Shown: positions 28,162 through 38,367 of the stretch, in pieces
How positions within the stretch are numbered: the stretch's first letter is position 1
Layout: the number at the start of each line of letters is the position of its first letter
Assembly: GCF_001552615.1 (NCBI RefSeq)
Contig: NZ_BCRN01000005.1
Span: 1-64,000, forward strand
Direction: 5' to 3'
Length of the DNA stretch: 64,000 nt
Source of the DNA: Millisia brevis NBRC 105863
Lineage (GTDB): Bacteria; Actinomycetota; Actinomycetes; Mycobacteriales; Mycobacteriaceae
Notes under the pieces: generated by a model
Told to the model about the DNA's origin: nothing
The model's database searches: none
Seen by the model: the letters and a program-made list of their open reading frames with translations, nothing else
Translations under genes and position numbers: made by a program

Positions 28162-29036
28162 CGGCCGACGTCCGATCCGCCGCCGTCGGTCGGCTCCTCC
28201 AGGCGCAGCCGCAGCCCCTCACCGAGCAGTCCGACGGCCATCACCATCGCGACCAGGCTCCCCGCCGGGGCCAGGAAGATCCACGGAAAGGTGGTGGCCG
28301 AGGCGCTGCCGGCGGCCAGCAGGGTACCCAAGGACACGTCGGGGGCTTGGACGCCGAAGCCGAAGTAGCTGAGACCGGCCTCGGCGATCACCGCGGTCCC
28401 GACGGTCAGCGTGACGTCGATAACCAGCAGGGGCAACATATTCGGGATCAGATGCCGCCGGATGATCCGTCGGCCCGGGGCGCCCATCGCCCGGGCCGCG
28501 CGAACGAATCCGCTCTCGCGCAGCACCATCGCCCGCGAGCGGACCATGCGCGCCGGAAGCATCCACTGGAAGATCGCGATCGCTACCACCAGCAGCACCC
28601 AGGACCGACCGGCGAACAGTGGGGAGACCACCGCGACCACGACGATCGGTGGCAGGACCAACAGCACGTCGACCAGCCACATGATCGCCACATCGGTTCG
28701 GCCGCCGACCAACCCGGCGATCGAACCGATCACGGCGCTCATTGCCGTCGATACCAGCGCCACCGTGATGCCGATCAGCAATGACTTGCGCAGCCCGTAT
28801 ACCGTCTGGGCCAGAACGTCCTCGCCGAGTCGGCCGGTGCCGAACCAGTGCTCGAATCCCGGCGGCCGCAGGATCGCGTCGTGCCGCTGTACCGTGTGGT
28901 CCCCGTCCAGCACTATCGGACCGAAGCCGGCAGCCAGCGCGATGGCGCCGAGCAGAACCGCTCCGACCAGTATCGGAATCGTTCCGCGGCGCACCCCCGG
29001 ACCGCTCGATGACACGATCGCCGCACGCAGCGTCAT
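28158..29036 (-). CDS. ABC importer permease, DppC type
   Basis: The 292-residue membrane protein has an N-terminal helix (PILVGAVLLGAIALAAGF), a periplasmic loop with HWFGTGRLGEDVLAQTVYGLR (the DppC hallmark), then five helices. The EAA-like coupling loop is FVRAARAMGAPGRRIIRRHLIPN. It pairs with the DppB-type subunit to form the channel for peptides, nickel or metal chelates. Start and stop codons overlap both neighbours by 4 nt. Confidence 0.92.
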   Translation of the reverse strand: MTLRAAIVSSSGPGVRRGTIPILVGAVLLGAIALAAGFGPIVLDGDHTVQRHDAILRPPGFEHWFGTGRLGEDVLAQTVYGLRKSLLIGITVALVSTAMSAVIGSIAGLVGGRTDVAIMWLVDVLLVLPPIVVVAVVSPLFAGRSWVLLVVAIAIFQWMLPARMVRSRAMVLRESGFVRAARAMGAPGRRIIRRHLIPNMLPLLVIDVTLTVGTAVIAEAGLSYFGFGVQAPDVSLGTLLAAGSASATTFPWIFLAPAGSLVAMVMAVGLLGEGLRLRLEEPTDGGGSDVGR

Positions 29037-30004
29037 CGCGCACCACGCACCCGCGGATCGAGGCGGGAGATCAGGACATCGGAGGTCAACCCGGCGATGA
29101 CCACCAGGAAGGCGAAGAACAACGTCACCGTGGCCACCACGGTCGCATCGTGATCGTGGATCGCGGTGACCACCCAGTCCCCCAGACCGTGCCACCCGAA
29201 GACGCGCTCGGTGAACACCCCACCGGCCAGGTGTATCCCGAAGCTGAACGCGAACAGCGACACCACGGGGACCAGCGCCGAACGTAACCCGTGCCGCCGG
29301 AATGCCTTCCGTAGCGGCAGGCCTTTGGCGCGCGCGGTCCGCATGTACCCGCTGTCGAGGACGTCGAGCGCCGCCGCGCGCTGATACCGGGCGAAGAACG
29401 CCAACTGGGGCAGGGCGATACAGATCGTCGGCAGCACCAGATGTCGGAGCCGATCGACCAGCGCCGCCCCGGCCGACAGATCCGCGCCCACCGTCCGCTC
29501 CCCGGAGAAGTAGAGGATCGGGAACCCGGCAGCGGTGTTGACCGGCAACCACAGGATCTTCAGCAGCGTGCCGATCACGAAGGTGGGAATCGCCAGGATG
29601 GTCAGCGTCCACAGCAACGACCACTGATCGGCACGCCGGCTCCCGGACAACGCCACCCGCACCCCGAGCGCCACCCCACCGGCCACCGCAACGATGGCGC
29701 CGATCGTGTACAGCCGCAAGCTGGTTGCGGCTCGGCGCCACAGCTCATCGGCGATCGGCCGACCCCCGACGGTCTCGCCGAAGTCACCACGGGGCAGCCC
29801 CGACAGCCACACCCAGAAGCGCTCGTACACCGGAAGGTGCAACCCGAGCCGCCGCGCCTGCGCGTCGATCACCTCCGGGGACGGGCGTGGCTGTCGGGAC
29901 TGCAGATCCGCCAGCGGATCGAAGCTCCAGGCGGCCAGCGCGTAGGCGGTGAACGTCGCCGCCAGGCACAGGCCTCCCGCCGCGATCAGCCGGCGAACGA
30001 TCAC
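29033..30004 (-). CDS. ABC importer permease, DppB type
   Basis: This 323-residue membrane protein has TM1 at about 4-22, the periplasmic segment LPVYERFWVWLSGLPRGDFGET typical of DppB/NikB, and five more helices. The coupling loop contains LDSGYMRTARAKGLPLRKAFRRHGLRSALVPV. The GTG at 30004 overlaps the stop of the binding-protein gene (GTGA). A longer reading from 30130 would add a basic tail inside the upstream gene and is rejected. Confidence 0.92.
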   Translation of the reverse strand: MIVRRLIAAGGLCLAATFTAYALAAWSFDPLADLQSRQPRPSPEVIDAQARRLGLHLPVYERFWVWLSGLPRGDFGETVGGRPIADELWRRAATSLRLYTIGAIVAVAGGVALGVRVALSGSRRADQWSLLWTLTILAIPTFVIGTLLKILWLPVNTAAGFPILYFSGERTVGADLSAGAALVDRLRHLVLPTICIALPQLAFFARYQRAAALDVLDSGYMRTARAKGLPLRKAFRRHGLRSALVPVVSLFAFSFGIHLAGGVFTERVFGWHGLGDWVVTAIHDHDATVVATVTLFFAFLVVIAGLTSDVLISRLDPRVRGAR

Positions 30005-31692
30005 GGCAACCAGCCGGCGTTCTCGAAGCCGTACGATCCGAGACCGCGAGCACCGTAGTTGGCCAGCTCGGTGCGTACCGCGTAGGCGCCCGAGTCGGGA
30101 TAGGTGGGCAGGTGGTGGGCATGTTCCCACGCCAGAACGTCTATCCGGTTGGCGATCTCGTTGCGGCGGTCGACGTCCAGTTCGGCCAGCCCCTCGTCGT
30201 AGAGCGCGTCGATCTCGGGGATGTAGATGCGGCCGAAGTTGCTGCCGAAGTCGTCACCGACGACCTCCTGGAAGACCGGACGATCGTGGGCGAACGGCGA
30301 CGCCGACTTGGTCCACTCGAAGGCGGCGATATCGAAGTTTCCGGGCAGCAGATTGTCGTCGTAGAACTGATCGGGGGAAACCGAGATGGTCGTGACGCCC
30401 ACACCGATGGCCGCCAACTGATCCCGAATGACTCCCGACACCGTGGTACCCACCGGCGTGTTCTGCACCAGCAGGCGCAGATTCAGGTCGACGCCATCCC
30501 TGGCGCGCTCCTCGCCATCGAGCGTCCACCCCGCCGCGTCGAGGGCCTGCTCGGCGGCTTCGCGGTCGAAGGGCGCGACGTCGGAGTTGTCGACGTAGCC
30601 CGCGTCCGGCGGTGGCAGGATGTGGTTGCCCACCGGCTCGGCACCCGGAACGATCTCCCCGAGAAGGATATCGGTGATCGCAGCCGGGTCGATCGCCTGC
30701 GCGATCGCGACGCGCACCTGTTCGTCGGCGAGCACGGCGCCCGGCGCACCATTGAAGGTCAACTGCCCGGCGCGGCGCTCGGTGGCCTGACGAATCTCGA
30801 CACCGGGGATCGACTGCGCCCGGGTATACAGATCGATATCGCCGCCGATCGGGTAGATGTCGATCTCCCCGTTGGCCAGCGCGTCCGCGCGGGCGGAGGC
30901 GTCGAGCGCGATGAACGAAATGTTCTCCAACGGTGGGGTATCGGCCCACCAGTCGGGGTTGCGTTCGACGATCACGGTCTTGGCGGCATCGTCGATGCGC
31001 TCGACGACAAACGGCCCCGAGGTGATGGTCGGTTCGGCGAGCCAGCCGCTGTTGAAGGTCTCCGGGTCGCCGGTGATCTCCTGCGGCACGATCAGGTTGA
31101 ACAGGCCCTGCCATTCGGCGAACGGTTCGGCGAAGGTGACGACGGCCTCGCGGTCGGCAGCGCCGCGCTCGACCGATGCGATCGAGGAGTATCCGACTGA
31201 ACTGTAGCCCTCGTACGCAGGATCGTCGCCGCTCAGCGCGGCGGCCTGCGATGCGAGATCCTCCCAGCTCAGAGCGCGACCATTGGACCAGACGGCATCG
31301 TCGGCGATCGTATAGGTGACCACCTGCGGGGAGTCGGACGTCAGCTCGATGGAGCTGAAGAAGTCGTCGGCCAGGGTGTGCTGCCCGTCCGCTCCGTCAC
31401 GGAAGGCGCTCGGCAGGATCGCCTCGGCCAGTTGCCACGTCACCACTCGGGCGCCGTTGACCTGGAGGGGGTTGTAGTTCGTGGGCAGCGCGTCCACCGG
31501 AATCCGCAACTGTCCGCCATCCCGGAGTTCCGAGACATCCACCGGATTGATGTCGGTCGTCTGCTCCGCGGCGCTTGCCCGATCCGTGGAGGATTCCGGC
31601 TGTGGACCATCGGTGCCCGTCGCGCACCCCGCGACCAGGACCGCGGCCAGTCCCAATCCCAGGACGGTGCGGTGGACCTTTCGAACTCTCAT
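30001..31692 (-). CDS. Lipoprotein solute-binding protein of family 5 (DppA/NikA/CntA type), first gene of the operon
   Basis: The 563-residue protein has a lipoprotein signal peptide with lipobox LVAGC (C23), so it is anchored on the outer face of the membrane. The mature part is a family-5 binding protein (GGQLRIPVDALPTNYNPLQ near the start, later DDAVWSNGRALSWED and AIAQAIDPAAITDILLGE). Relatives bind oligopeptides, nickel, or metal chelates such as staphylopine. ATG 31692 places the signal peptide correctly. A near-consensus Fur-family box lies about 100 bp upstream, and nine coupled genes follow. I infer uptake of a metal complex; plain peptide uptake is the alternative. Confidence 0.9.
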   Translation of the reverse strand: MRVRKVHRTVLGLGLAAVLVAGCATGTDGPQPESSTDRASAAEQTTDINPVDVSELRDGGQLRIPVDALPTNYNPLQVNGARVVTWQLAEAILPSAFRDGADGQHTLADDFFSSIELTSDSPQVVTYTIADDAVWSNGRALSWEDLASQAAALSGDDPAYEGYSSVGYSSIASVERGAADREAVVTFAEPFAEWQGLFNLIVPQEITGDPETFNSGWLAEPTITSGPFVVERIDDAAKTVIVERNPDWWADTPPLENISFIALDASARADALANGEIDIYPIGGDIDLYTRAQSIPGVEIRQATERRAGQLTFNGAPGAVLADEQVRVAIAQAIDPAAITDILLGEIVPGAEPVGNHILPPPDAGYVDNSDVAPFDREAAEQALDAAGWTLDGEERARDGVDLNLRLLVQNTPVGTTVSGVIRDQLAAIGVGVTTISVSPDQFYDDNLLPGNFDIAAFEWTKSASPFAHDRPVFQEVVGDDFGSNFGRIYIPEIDALYDEGLAELDVDRRNEIANRIDVLAWEHAHHLPTYPDSGAYAVRTELANYGARGLGSYGFENAGWLP

Positions 31693-31791
31693 CGGCTGTG
31701 GACGTCCCTTCCCTCTGCGCGTCGCTCGAGCGCGCACCGCGACCGAGCCGGAGCAGGCACCCGTGGTCGGGCGCCGACGCGATCGCACTAA

Positions 31792-31812
31792 CGATAATGA
31801 TTATCACTATCA
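31792..31812. promoter_or_regulatory. Fur/Zur-type box upstream of the ten-gene operon
   Basis: The AT-rich island contains GATAATGATTATCACTATC at 31793-31811, which matches the classical 19-bp Fur-box consensus at 17 positions. It can also be read as two 7-1-7 dyads offset by 6 bp (31792-31806, arms matching at 6 of 7; 31798-31812, arms matching at 5 of 7). That is the standard layout for Fur-family dimers. It lies 101-119 bp before the binding-protein ATG, in otherwise GC-rich DNA. In mycolata iron usually acts through DtxR/IdeR with a different box, so zinc-sensing Zur is the better candidate. Confidence 0.75.
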
Positions 31813-31950
31813 TTAATTGCAAGGGTCTGCAGACCGCGGCGATCGGATCGACCGCAGGGGGACACGGACAGCCGGAGGTGACCGCGCGGTTACTTCGGAT
31901 ATCGCGCGGTGGTGCGGGTCCCGGATCACCCGGGCATCGTGGGGCGGAGG

Positions 31951-33255
31951 TCAGCCGGGTGTGACCCGCAACAGCACGTCGTCGTCACCGTTGTCGGTCA
32001 CCACGTACAGCGCGCCGTCGTCGCCCTGGAGCACCTCGCGCAATCGTCCCCGGGTGCCGTCGAGCTCCGCAGGCCGCTCGACGGTCGCCACGGTGCCGTC
32101 GGGGGCCAACTCGACGAGCATCAGGTGGGATCCGCGGAGGGTGGCGATGGCCAACCACCCGTCGTATCGACCCCACTGCGGACCGTCGAGGAAGGTCGCC
32201 CCGCTGACCGCGACCGTCGGTGATCCGGAACTCCACACCGCCGGAATCGCACCGGGGATATCGAGGTCGGTCATCGGCACCGATTCGTCGTAGCCACCGG
32301 CTCCCGGATCCCAGCCGTAGTTTCCGCCGGGGACCAGCACGTTGATCTCGTCGTCGATGCTCGGGCCGTGTTCGGCGGCGACGATCTGCCCGCTGTCGGG
32401 GCGCAGCGCGAGGCCCTGCACATTGCGGTGACCGTAGGTGAAGATCAGCCGGGTGGCCGCGTCGGCGCTGTCGGCGAAGGGATTGCCGGCGGCCGGTGAG
32501 CCGTCGGCGGGATCGACGCGCAGAACCTTGCCGCCGAGGTCGGTCAGGCTCTGCGGGGTGGTCCCGATCGCGGCGTCGCCGGCGGAGATCAGCAGCGAGC
32601 CGGTGTCGTCGAAGGCGAGGCGGCAGCCGCCGTGTCGGCCGGTCGACAGGACCAGGCCGGAGACCAGCGGATCGTCGAGGCGTTGTGCGCTGCGCCTGTC
32701 GTCGGACAGCCGCCAGGAGATCACCCGGATGTCATCGGCGTCGGCGTTGCCCTGGCAGGTGTAGAACCGCCGATTGTCGTCAAAAGCAGGGTCGACGACC
32801 AGGCCCATCAGTCCGGTCTCGCCGCGGGCGAAGAGGTCGTCGAAGTCGGCGTCGACCTCGGTGACGGCGCCGTCGGGGTCGATGACCACAAGCCGTCCCG
32901 CGCGCTCGTCGACCAGGAAGGACCCGTCGGGCAGCTGGGCGACGTCCCACGGGTTGGCGAGGCCGTCCGCGACCACCTCGACGGTCCAGGCGCCGGTGGG
33001 ATCGGAGGGTCCGCCACTCGTCGACGGCTGGGTCGTCGAGGATCGCTGCGGGGATGTGGTCGACTCGGCGGAATCCTCGGCGACGCCGCAACCGGCGAGC
33101 ACTGCCGCCGACAGCAGTCCTCCCGCGATGGGCGCCGACCAGCGCCGTTGCCGACGCGCGCGAGAGCGGGTGCGGCCGGTGGGTGCCACGGTGACGGTCG
33201 CCCGGGGTTCGTCGCTACCATGAGCCGTCTTCGTCGGAAGAGTAAGTGGCGTCAT
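31951..33255 (-). CDS. PQQ-dependent sugar dehydrogenase-like lipoprotein (Gdh/YliI family)
   Basis: The 434-residue protein begins with an Arg-rich n-region, a hydrophobic core and lipobox VLAGC, so it should be an extracellular lipoprotein. A Ser/Thr/Pro linker follows, then a six-bladed beta-propeller of the glucose/sorbosone dehydrogenase family: GLANPWDVAQLPDGSFLVDER, RGETGLMGLVVDP, TGRHGGCRLAFDDTG, YGHRNVQGLALRP, AAEHGPSIDDEINVL and GGNYGWD. These are the usual PQQ and calcium-site segments. The substrate is probably a sugar or polyol. The ATG at 33255 lies 18 bp from the divergent gtrA start, leaving little promoter space. It is transcribed towards the metallophore-like operon but separated by 258 bp containing the Fur box. 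Confidence 0.85.
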   Translation of the reverse strand: MTPLTLPTKTAHGSDEPRATVTVAPTGRTRSRARRQRRWSAPIAGGLLSAAVLAGCGVAEDSAESTTSPQRSSTTQPSTSGGPSDPTGAWTVEVVADGLANPWDVAQLPDGSFLVDERAGRLVVIDPDGAVTEVDADFDDLFARGETGLMGLVVDPAFDDNRRFYTCQGNADADDIRVISWRLSDDRRSAQRLDDPLVSGLVLSTGRHGGCRLAFDDTGSLLISAGDAAIGTTPQSLTDLGGKVLRVDPADGSPAAGNPFADSADAATRLIFTYGHRNVQGLALRPDSGQIVAAEHGPSIDDEINVLVPGGNYGWDPGAGGYDESVPMTDLDIPGAIPAVWSSGSPTVAVSGATFLDGPQWGRYDGWLAIATLRGSHLMLVELAPDGTVATVERPAELDGTRGRLREVLQGDDGALYVVTDNGDDDVLLRVTPG

Positions 33256-33273
33256 TCGAGGTGAACTCACGTT

Positions 33274-33717
33274 ATGGACGGTAGTCGCGACGACACCGGA
33301 GGGGTCGAGGTGCAGCCGCGCCCGACCGAGGTCGGCCTGCGCACCCAGATCGTCCGTTTTGTCCTGACCGGCGGCCTCAGCGCCGTCGTCGACCAGGGCT
33401 TGAACCTGCTCCTGCATTTTGTGTTCGGCTTGGGCACCACCCCGGCGAAGGCGTTGAGCTTCATCGCCGGGACGACGGTGGCCTACCTGATCAACCGACG
33501 CTGGACCTTTGCCGCCGAGCCGTCCCGGGCACGGTTTGCCGCCGTGGTCGCCCTCTACGCGACGACCTTCGCCGTCCAGGTCTTCCTCTACAAGGTGCTC
33601 TACGAGGCCTTCGACGACGGCGTCTGGTGGTCGACCGTCGCCTTCGTGATCGCCCAGGGCACCGCCACGGTGATCAACTTCGTCGTGCAGCGGGCGGTCA
33701 TCTTCCGGATGCGCTGA
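33274..33717 (+). CDS. GtrA-family membrane protein (Rv3789-like)
   Basis: This protein of up to 147 residues has four membrane helices and is very close to the mycobacterial Rv3789 type: RFVLTGGLSAVVDQGLNLLLH, FIAGTTVAYLINRRWTF, and the C-terminal INFVVQRAVIFRMR. That protein works with DprE1 in arabinogalactan synthesis, either as an anchor or in flipping the polyprenyl-phosphate donor. In mycobacteria it sits beside dprE1; here it is about 20 kb away. ATG 33274 is listed, but GTG 33310, with GGAGGGG 5 nt before it, is an equally good start and would leave more room for divergent promoters. Confidence 0.88.
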   Translation: MDGSRDDTGGVEVQPRPTEVGLRTQIVRFVLTGGLSAVVDQGLNLLLHFVFGLGTTPAKALSFIAGTTVAYLINRRWTFAAEPSRARFAAVVALYATTFAVQVFLYKVLYEAFDDGVWWSTVAFVIAQGTATVINFVVQRAVIFRMR

Positions 33718-33725
33718 CCCATCTT

Positions 33726-33776
33726 CCGGGGGCGCCGACCGGGCCCCCGGGGCGGAGCCGTCGCGCCCGCCCCGGA
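33726..33776. terminator. Two consecutive GC hairpins between convergent genes
   Basis: CCGGGGGC (33726-33733) pairs with GCCCCCGG (33743-33750). A second stem, CCGGGGCGG with CCGCCCCGG, follows directly. They lie between the gtrA stop and the stop of the convergent exported-protein gene, so a bidirectional terminator is likely, although there is no T run. Confidence 0.55.
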
Positions 33777-33784
33777 CCGGTGGA

Positions 33785-34204
33785 TCAGCCCTTGGTCGGG
33801 TCGGTGGTCAGGTTGCTGCTGCCGGCGGCGGTCAGGCCCAGATCGACCAGGTCGAGCAGCAGATCGGTCTGACCGACCGTCACCTTCTTCTCGACCTCGA
33901 GGCCGCTCTCGCATTCGATCGACACATTCTTCTCACCGGGCGTGGCCTCGAAGACCCGCGACTCGGTCTCCCCGGCAGGGATGGTGACCAGGAAGGCCGC
34001 CTCGTTCTGCAGGGTGTAGACGCAGCGGTCGGGCGCGTCGTCGTCGGCGGTCACCGACACCTTGATGCGCTCCCGGCCCGCGAGGATCTCCGCGGTGGAC
34101 TCCGCATGTGCCGGGGTGGCCGCCAGTACGGCGAGCAACGGCGCGGCCAGCAGGCCTGCGAGAGCGGTGGCGCCGAGCGAACGAGCGTTGGATGTGCGGG
34201 TCAT
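33785..34204 (-). CDS. Small exported protein, function unknown
   Basis: The 139-residue product has a signal peptide ending PAHA-E at about 34. The mature part is acidic with a beta-rich look (IKVSVTADDDAPDRCVYTLQN, FLVTIPAGETESRVFEATPGEKNVSIEC) and two cysteines that could form a disulfide. It resembles a small immunoglobulin-like secreted domain, but I cannot name a family. ATG 34204 has AGGAGGGGG upstream; the longer reading from 34300 would bury the signal peptide. Confidence 0.75.
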   Translation of the reverse strand: MTRTSNARSLGATALAGLLAAPLLAVLAATPAHAESTAEILAGRERIKVSVTADDDAPDRCVYTLQNEAAFLVTIPAGETESRVFEATPGEKNVSIECESGLEVEKKVTVGQTDLLLDLVDLGLTAAGSSNLTTDPTKG

Positions 34205-34354
34205 TCCGTCCCCCTCCTGGGTGACACCGATACCGCCGGCTAGCCGTCCGGATAGCCGGTTTCGTGACGGATCGTTACCGGATTCCCGCCGTGTCGTCAC
34301 GGGAACCCCACCGTGGCGGCCGGGCGCCGCACCGGCCGATCTGTCGCGATGAGG

Positions 34355-35997
<1,643 letters not shown>

Positions 35998-36147
35998 CGG
36001 ACGCGGCGCCGACTCCCCCGGGGATAACCCTCGACACCCCGGCCGCCTGTGGATAACGTGTTTGACAGAACTCGCCCACCGTGCATGACTTTCCCGAATT
36101 GCGTTGCCGCAAAGGGTGACTCCGGAGAACCTGTCGGTGGTGTCGGC

Positions 36148-36153
36148 TATCGT
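36148..36153 (+). promoter_or_regulatory. -10 hexamer of a leaderless transcript for the DUF222-HNH gene
   Basis: TATCGT ends 7 nt before the ATG at 36161, the same spacing as at rmlB. No Shine-Dalgarno sequence is present. Confidence 0.4.
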
Positions 36154-36160
36154 TCGGATC

Positions 36161-37596
36161 ATGAACTCGGGGGAGATCGAACGGGCGTACGCCGCGGCCG
36201 AACAGGCCATCGCGGCGCTCGCCGATCTGCCCACACACCGGATGACCGCCACCGAACTGCTCGACTCCCGCGCCCGCCACGAACGGTTGGCGCGACTGGT
36301 GGCCGCCGCGGACCGGGAGCCGCTCGCCCGGCTGATGGAACGGGGCACCGACGATTTCGGTGGCGGAGCGCTGAAGGCGATCCTCGCCGACCGGTTGCGC
36401 ATCACCCGGACCGAAGCCGGGCGTCGCTTGCACGAGGCCGCCGACCTGGCATCGCGCACCACGGCGAGCGGGGAACGCCTGCCTCCGCTGCTCCCTCGGG
36501 TCGCCGAAGCCGAGGCGCGCGGCGCGATCGGGTCCGGACACGTGCACGTGATCCGCACATTCATGCACCATCTTCCCGACGCGGTCGACGTACACACGCG
36601 ACGAAACGCCGAACGGGACCTGGTCGGGTACGCCGAGTACCTGCGGCCGGACCAGGTGGAGAAATGCGCCGAACATCTGGCCCTGCTGGTGAACCCCGAT
36701 GGTGAGTTCTCCGACCGGGATCGGGCCCGGAAACGGTCGTTCACCATGCAGCCGCAGGGCCCGGACAAGATGCGGTCGGCCGATTCTGCGCCGACCCGGA
36801 GCTTGCCGCCTATCTGGAGGCGATCTTCGCGAAGCTCGCCGCGCCGGGCATGTGCCACCCGGACGATGTGCGACCGCTGGTCGACGGTATCCCGGACCGG
36901 GAGGCCGCCGCCCGGGACGGGCGCACCCCCGGTCAACGTCGCCACGATGCGCTGTCCACCCTCTGCCGGGATGCGTTGGCGTCCGGGCGGTTGGGGTCCC
37001 ACCGTGGACTGCCGGTCACGGTGATCGCGACCGCGACGGTCGGGGAATTGCAGGCGTACGCCGCGGACGCGAGCGGTGCCACCACCGACCCGCCGACAGC
37101 CACCGGCTACGCCACCACCGCAGGCGGATCCCTCCTGCTGATCCGTGACCTGATCCGGATGGCCGGAAATACCTTGCACTACCTCTGCGTCTTCGACGAC
37201 ACCAGCAGCAGACCACTATATTTCGGGAGAGCCAAACGCCTCGCCACCCCCGACCAACGCCTCGCCCTGCACGCCGGCGACCGGGGCTGCACGTACCCCG
37301 GCTGCCCCGCACCCGGATACATCTGCGAAACCCACCACGTCACCGAGTGGGCCCACGGCGGCACCACCGATATCGACAACCTGACCTTCGTCTGCCCGTC
37401 GCACCATCGCATGATCGGCACCACCGACCACCGGTGGCGCACCACCAGGAACGGCCGGGGCCGCACGCAATGGACGGCGCCGCACCACATCGATCCCCAC
37501 GGAACGCCTCGCACGAACAGCTACCACCATGGAGCCGACCACATCGACGAACAGATCGGCACGGCGGTCGCTCCGAGCGCCGATCGACCGCCGTGA
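36161..37596 (+). pseudogene. DUF222-HNH endonuclease gene (13E12 repeat family), frameshifted
   Basis: The gene starts in one frame (MNSGEIERAYAAAEQAIAAL, then the DUF222 helical domain through QPQGPDKM) and continues one frame back from about 36780-36795 (DPELAAYLEAIFAKLAAPGMC). It ends with the HNH nuclease domain (YICETHHVTEWAHGG, then NLTFVCPSHHRMI). Loss of a single base accounts for the change; restoring one G before GATTC would rejoin the frames. Both halves are otherwise intact and well conserved in sequence. The family is repetitive in mycolata and linked to mobile DNA. The break may be a recent mutation, programmed slippage or a sequencing error. Confidence 0.85.
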
Positions 37597-37668
37597 TCGT
37601 CACGCGGAAATCGCCGGGCCACACAGCAGGGATGATCTCGCGCTGCGATCTCCGTTGCCCGATTATGC

Positions 37669-37851
37669 TCAGCGCCCGAAGATGCGCCCGAGTATCCCCT
37701 TGCCCGAGCCGCTTTCGGCGGCCGATGGGTTATCGCTGTGGCCGGGGCACCAACGATCGGCGGGCACCGATGCCTGCACCTCGGCGATGTGGTTCCCACA
37801 TCCGGCCCAGGTGGTCTTTCCGCAAGTCTTGCAGGGAACGGGACGACACAT
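37669..37851 (-). CDS. Zinc-ribbon micro-protein
   Basis: The 60-residue protein begins MCRPVPCKTCGKTTWAGCG and has cysteines at 2, 7, 10, 18 and 35. The CKTCGKTTWAGCGNH pattern is a conserved feature of a family of very short actinobacterial proteins annotated only as hypothetical. The basic C-terminus ends GILGRIFGR. It lies 21 bp downstream of the AhpD-like gene on the same strand and is probably co-transcribed. A metal- or nucleic-acid-binding role is likely, but nothing more can be said. Confidence 0.75.
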   Translation of the reverse strand: MCRPVPCKTCGKTTWAGCGNHIAEVQASVPADRWCPGHSDNPSAAESGSGKGILGRIFGR

Positions 37852-37872
37852 GACGGGTGGTCCTTTCGAGAG

Positions 37873-38250
37873 TCAGGAGGGGCTTTCGCCGGCCGCGGCG
37901 GCGTCGGCGAATTCACAGAACGCGTCGTAGGCGCGCGGGCCGTGGATGGTGGCGGGTCCACCCTTCATGAGGAAGGTGACCCCGATCGCCTCGGCGGCCT
38001 CCTGACGGCTCGCCCCCGCGCGCACGGCCGCCTGCGCGTGCGAGGCGATGCAGCCGTCGCAGCCCTCGACCACGCCGATCGCCATCGCGATCAGCTCCTT
38101 GGTCTTCGCATCGAGGGCTCCGTCGGCGAACGCCGCATGGTGTAACTCTCCGAATCCCTTGTACACCTCCGGAATTGCCCGGCGCAGCGACCGGTGCAGC
38201 GGCGACAGTTCGGCCAGCACGGCCTTTCCGTGCGATACGGCGGTGGTCAT
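37873..38250 (-). CDS. AhpD-like carboxymuconolactone decarboxylase-family protein
   Basis: The 125-residue protein is a single CMD/AhpD domain with the redox motif C64-D-G-C67-I-A-S-H71 (CxxCxxxH), typical of alkylhydroperoxidase-like proteins. ATG 38250 has AAAGGAG about 8 nt upstream; a longer reading from 38307 overlaps the operator. It diverges from the CsoR-family regulator gene, and both promoters contain the same palindromic operator. It probably handles a thiol oxidant or reactive sulfur or metal stress sensed by that regulator. Confidence 0.88.
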   Translation of the reverse strand: MTTAVSHGKAVLAELSPLHRSLRRAIPEVYKGFGELHHAAFADGALDAKTKELIAMAIGVVEGCDGCIASHAQAAVRAGASRQEAAEAIGVTFLMKGGPATIHGPRAYDAFCEFADAAAAGESPS

Positions 38251-38269
38251 CACCCACACTCCTTTCAAC

Positions 38270-38285
38270 ATCCCCCTGGGGGGAT
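38270..38285. promoter_or_regulatory. CsoR-family operator, copy 1
   Basis: ATCCCCCTGGGGGGAT is a near-perfect palindrome with the G-tract core typical of CsoR/RcnR-family sites. It lies 20 bp before the AhpD-like gene start. Confidence 0.7.
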
Positions 38286-38307
38286 ATCCCAACAGCGACG
38301 CTAACAC

Positions 38308-38323
38308 ATCCCCCCAGGGGGTT
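38308..38323. promoter_or_regulatory. CsoR-family operator, copy 2
   Basis: ATCCCCCCAGGGGGTT matches the reverse complement of copy 1 at 15 of 16 positions and lies 38 bp from it (start to start), 45 bp before the regulator's GTG. Each divergent gene therefore has its own site. Confidence 0.7.
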
Positions 38324-38367
38324 GTAGCCTGTGTGATGCACTGACCGGTACCGGCGAGAGGATCACC

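Noticed and set aside
31821-31950. Possible terminator or second operator between the Fur box and the sugar-dehydrogenase stop
   Set aside because: Only short imperfect complementarity around GATCGGATCG is seen, with no T run and no good stem.
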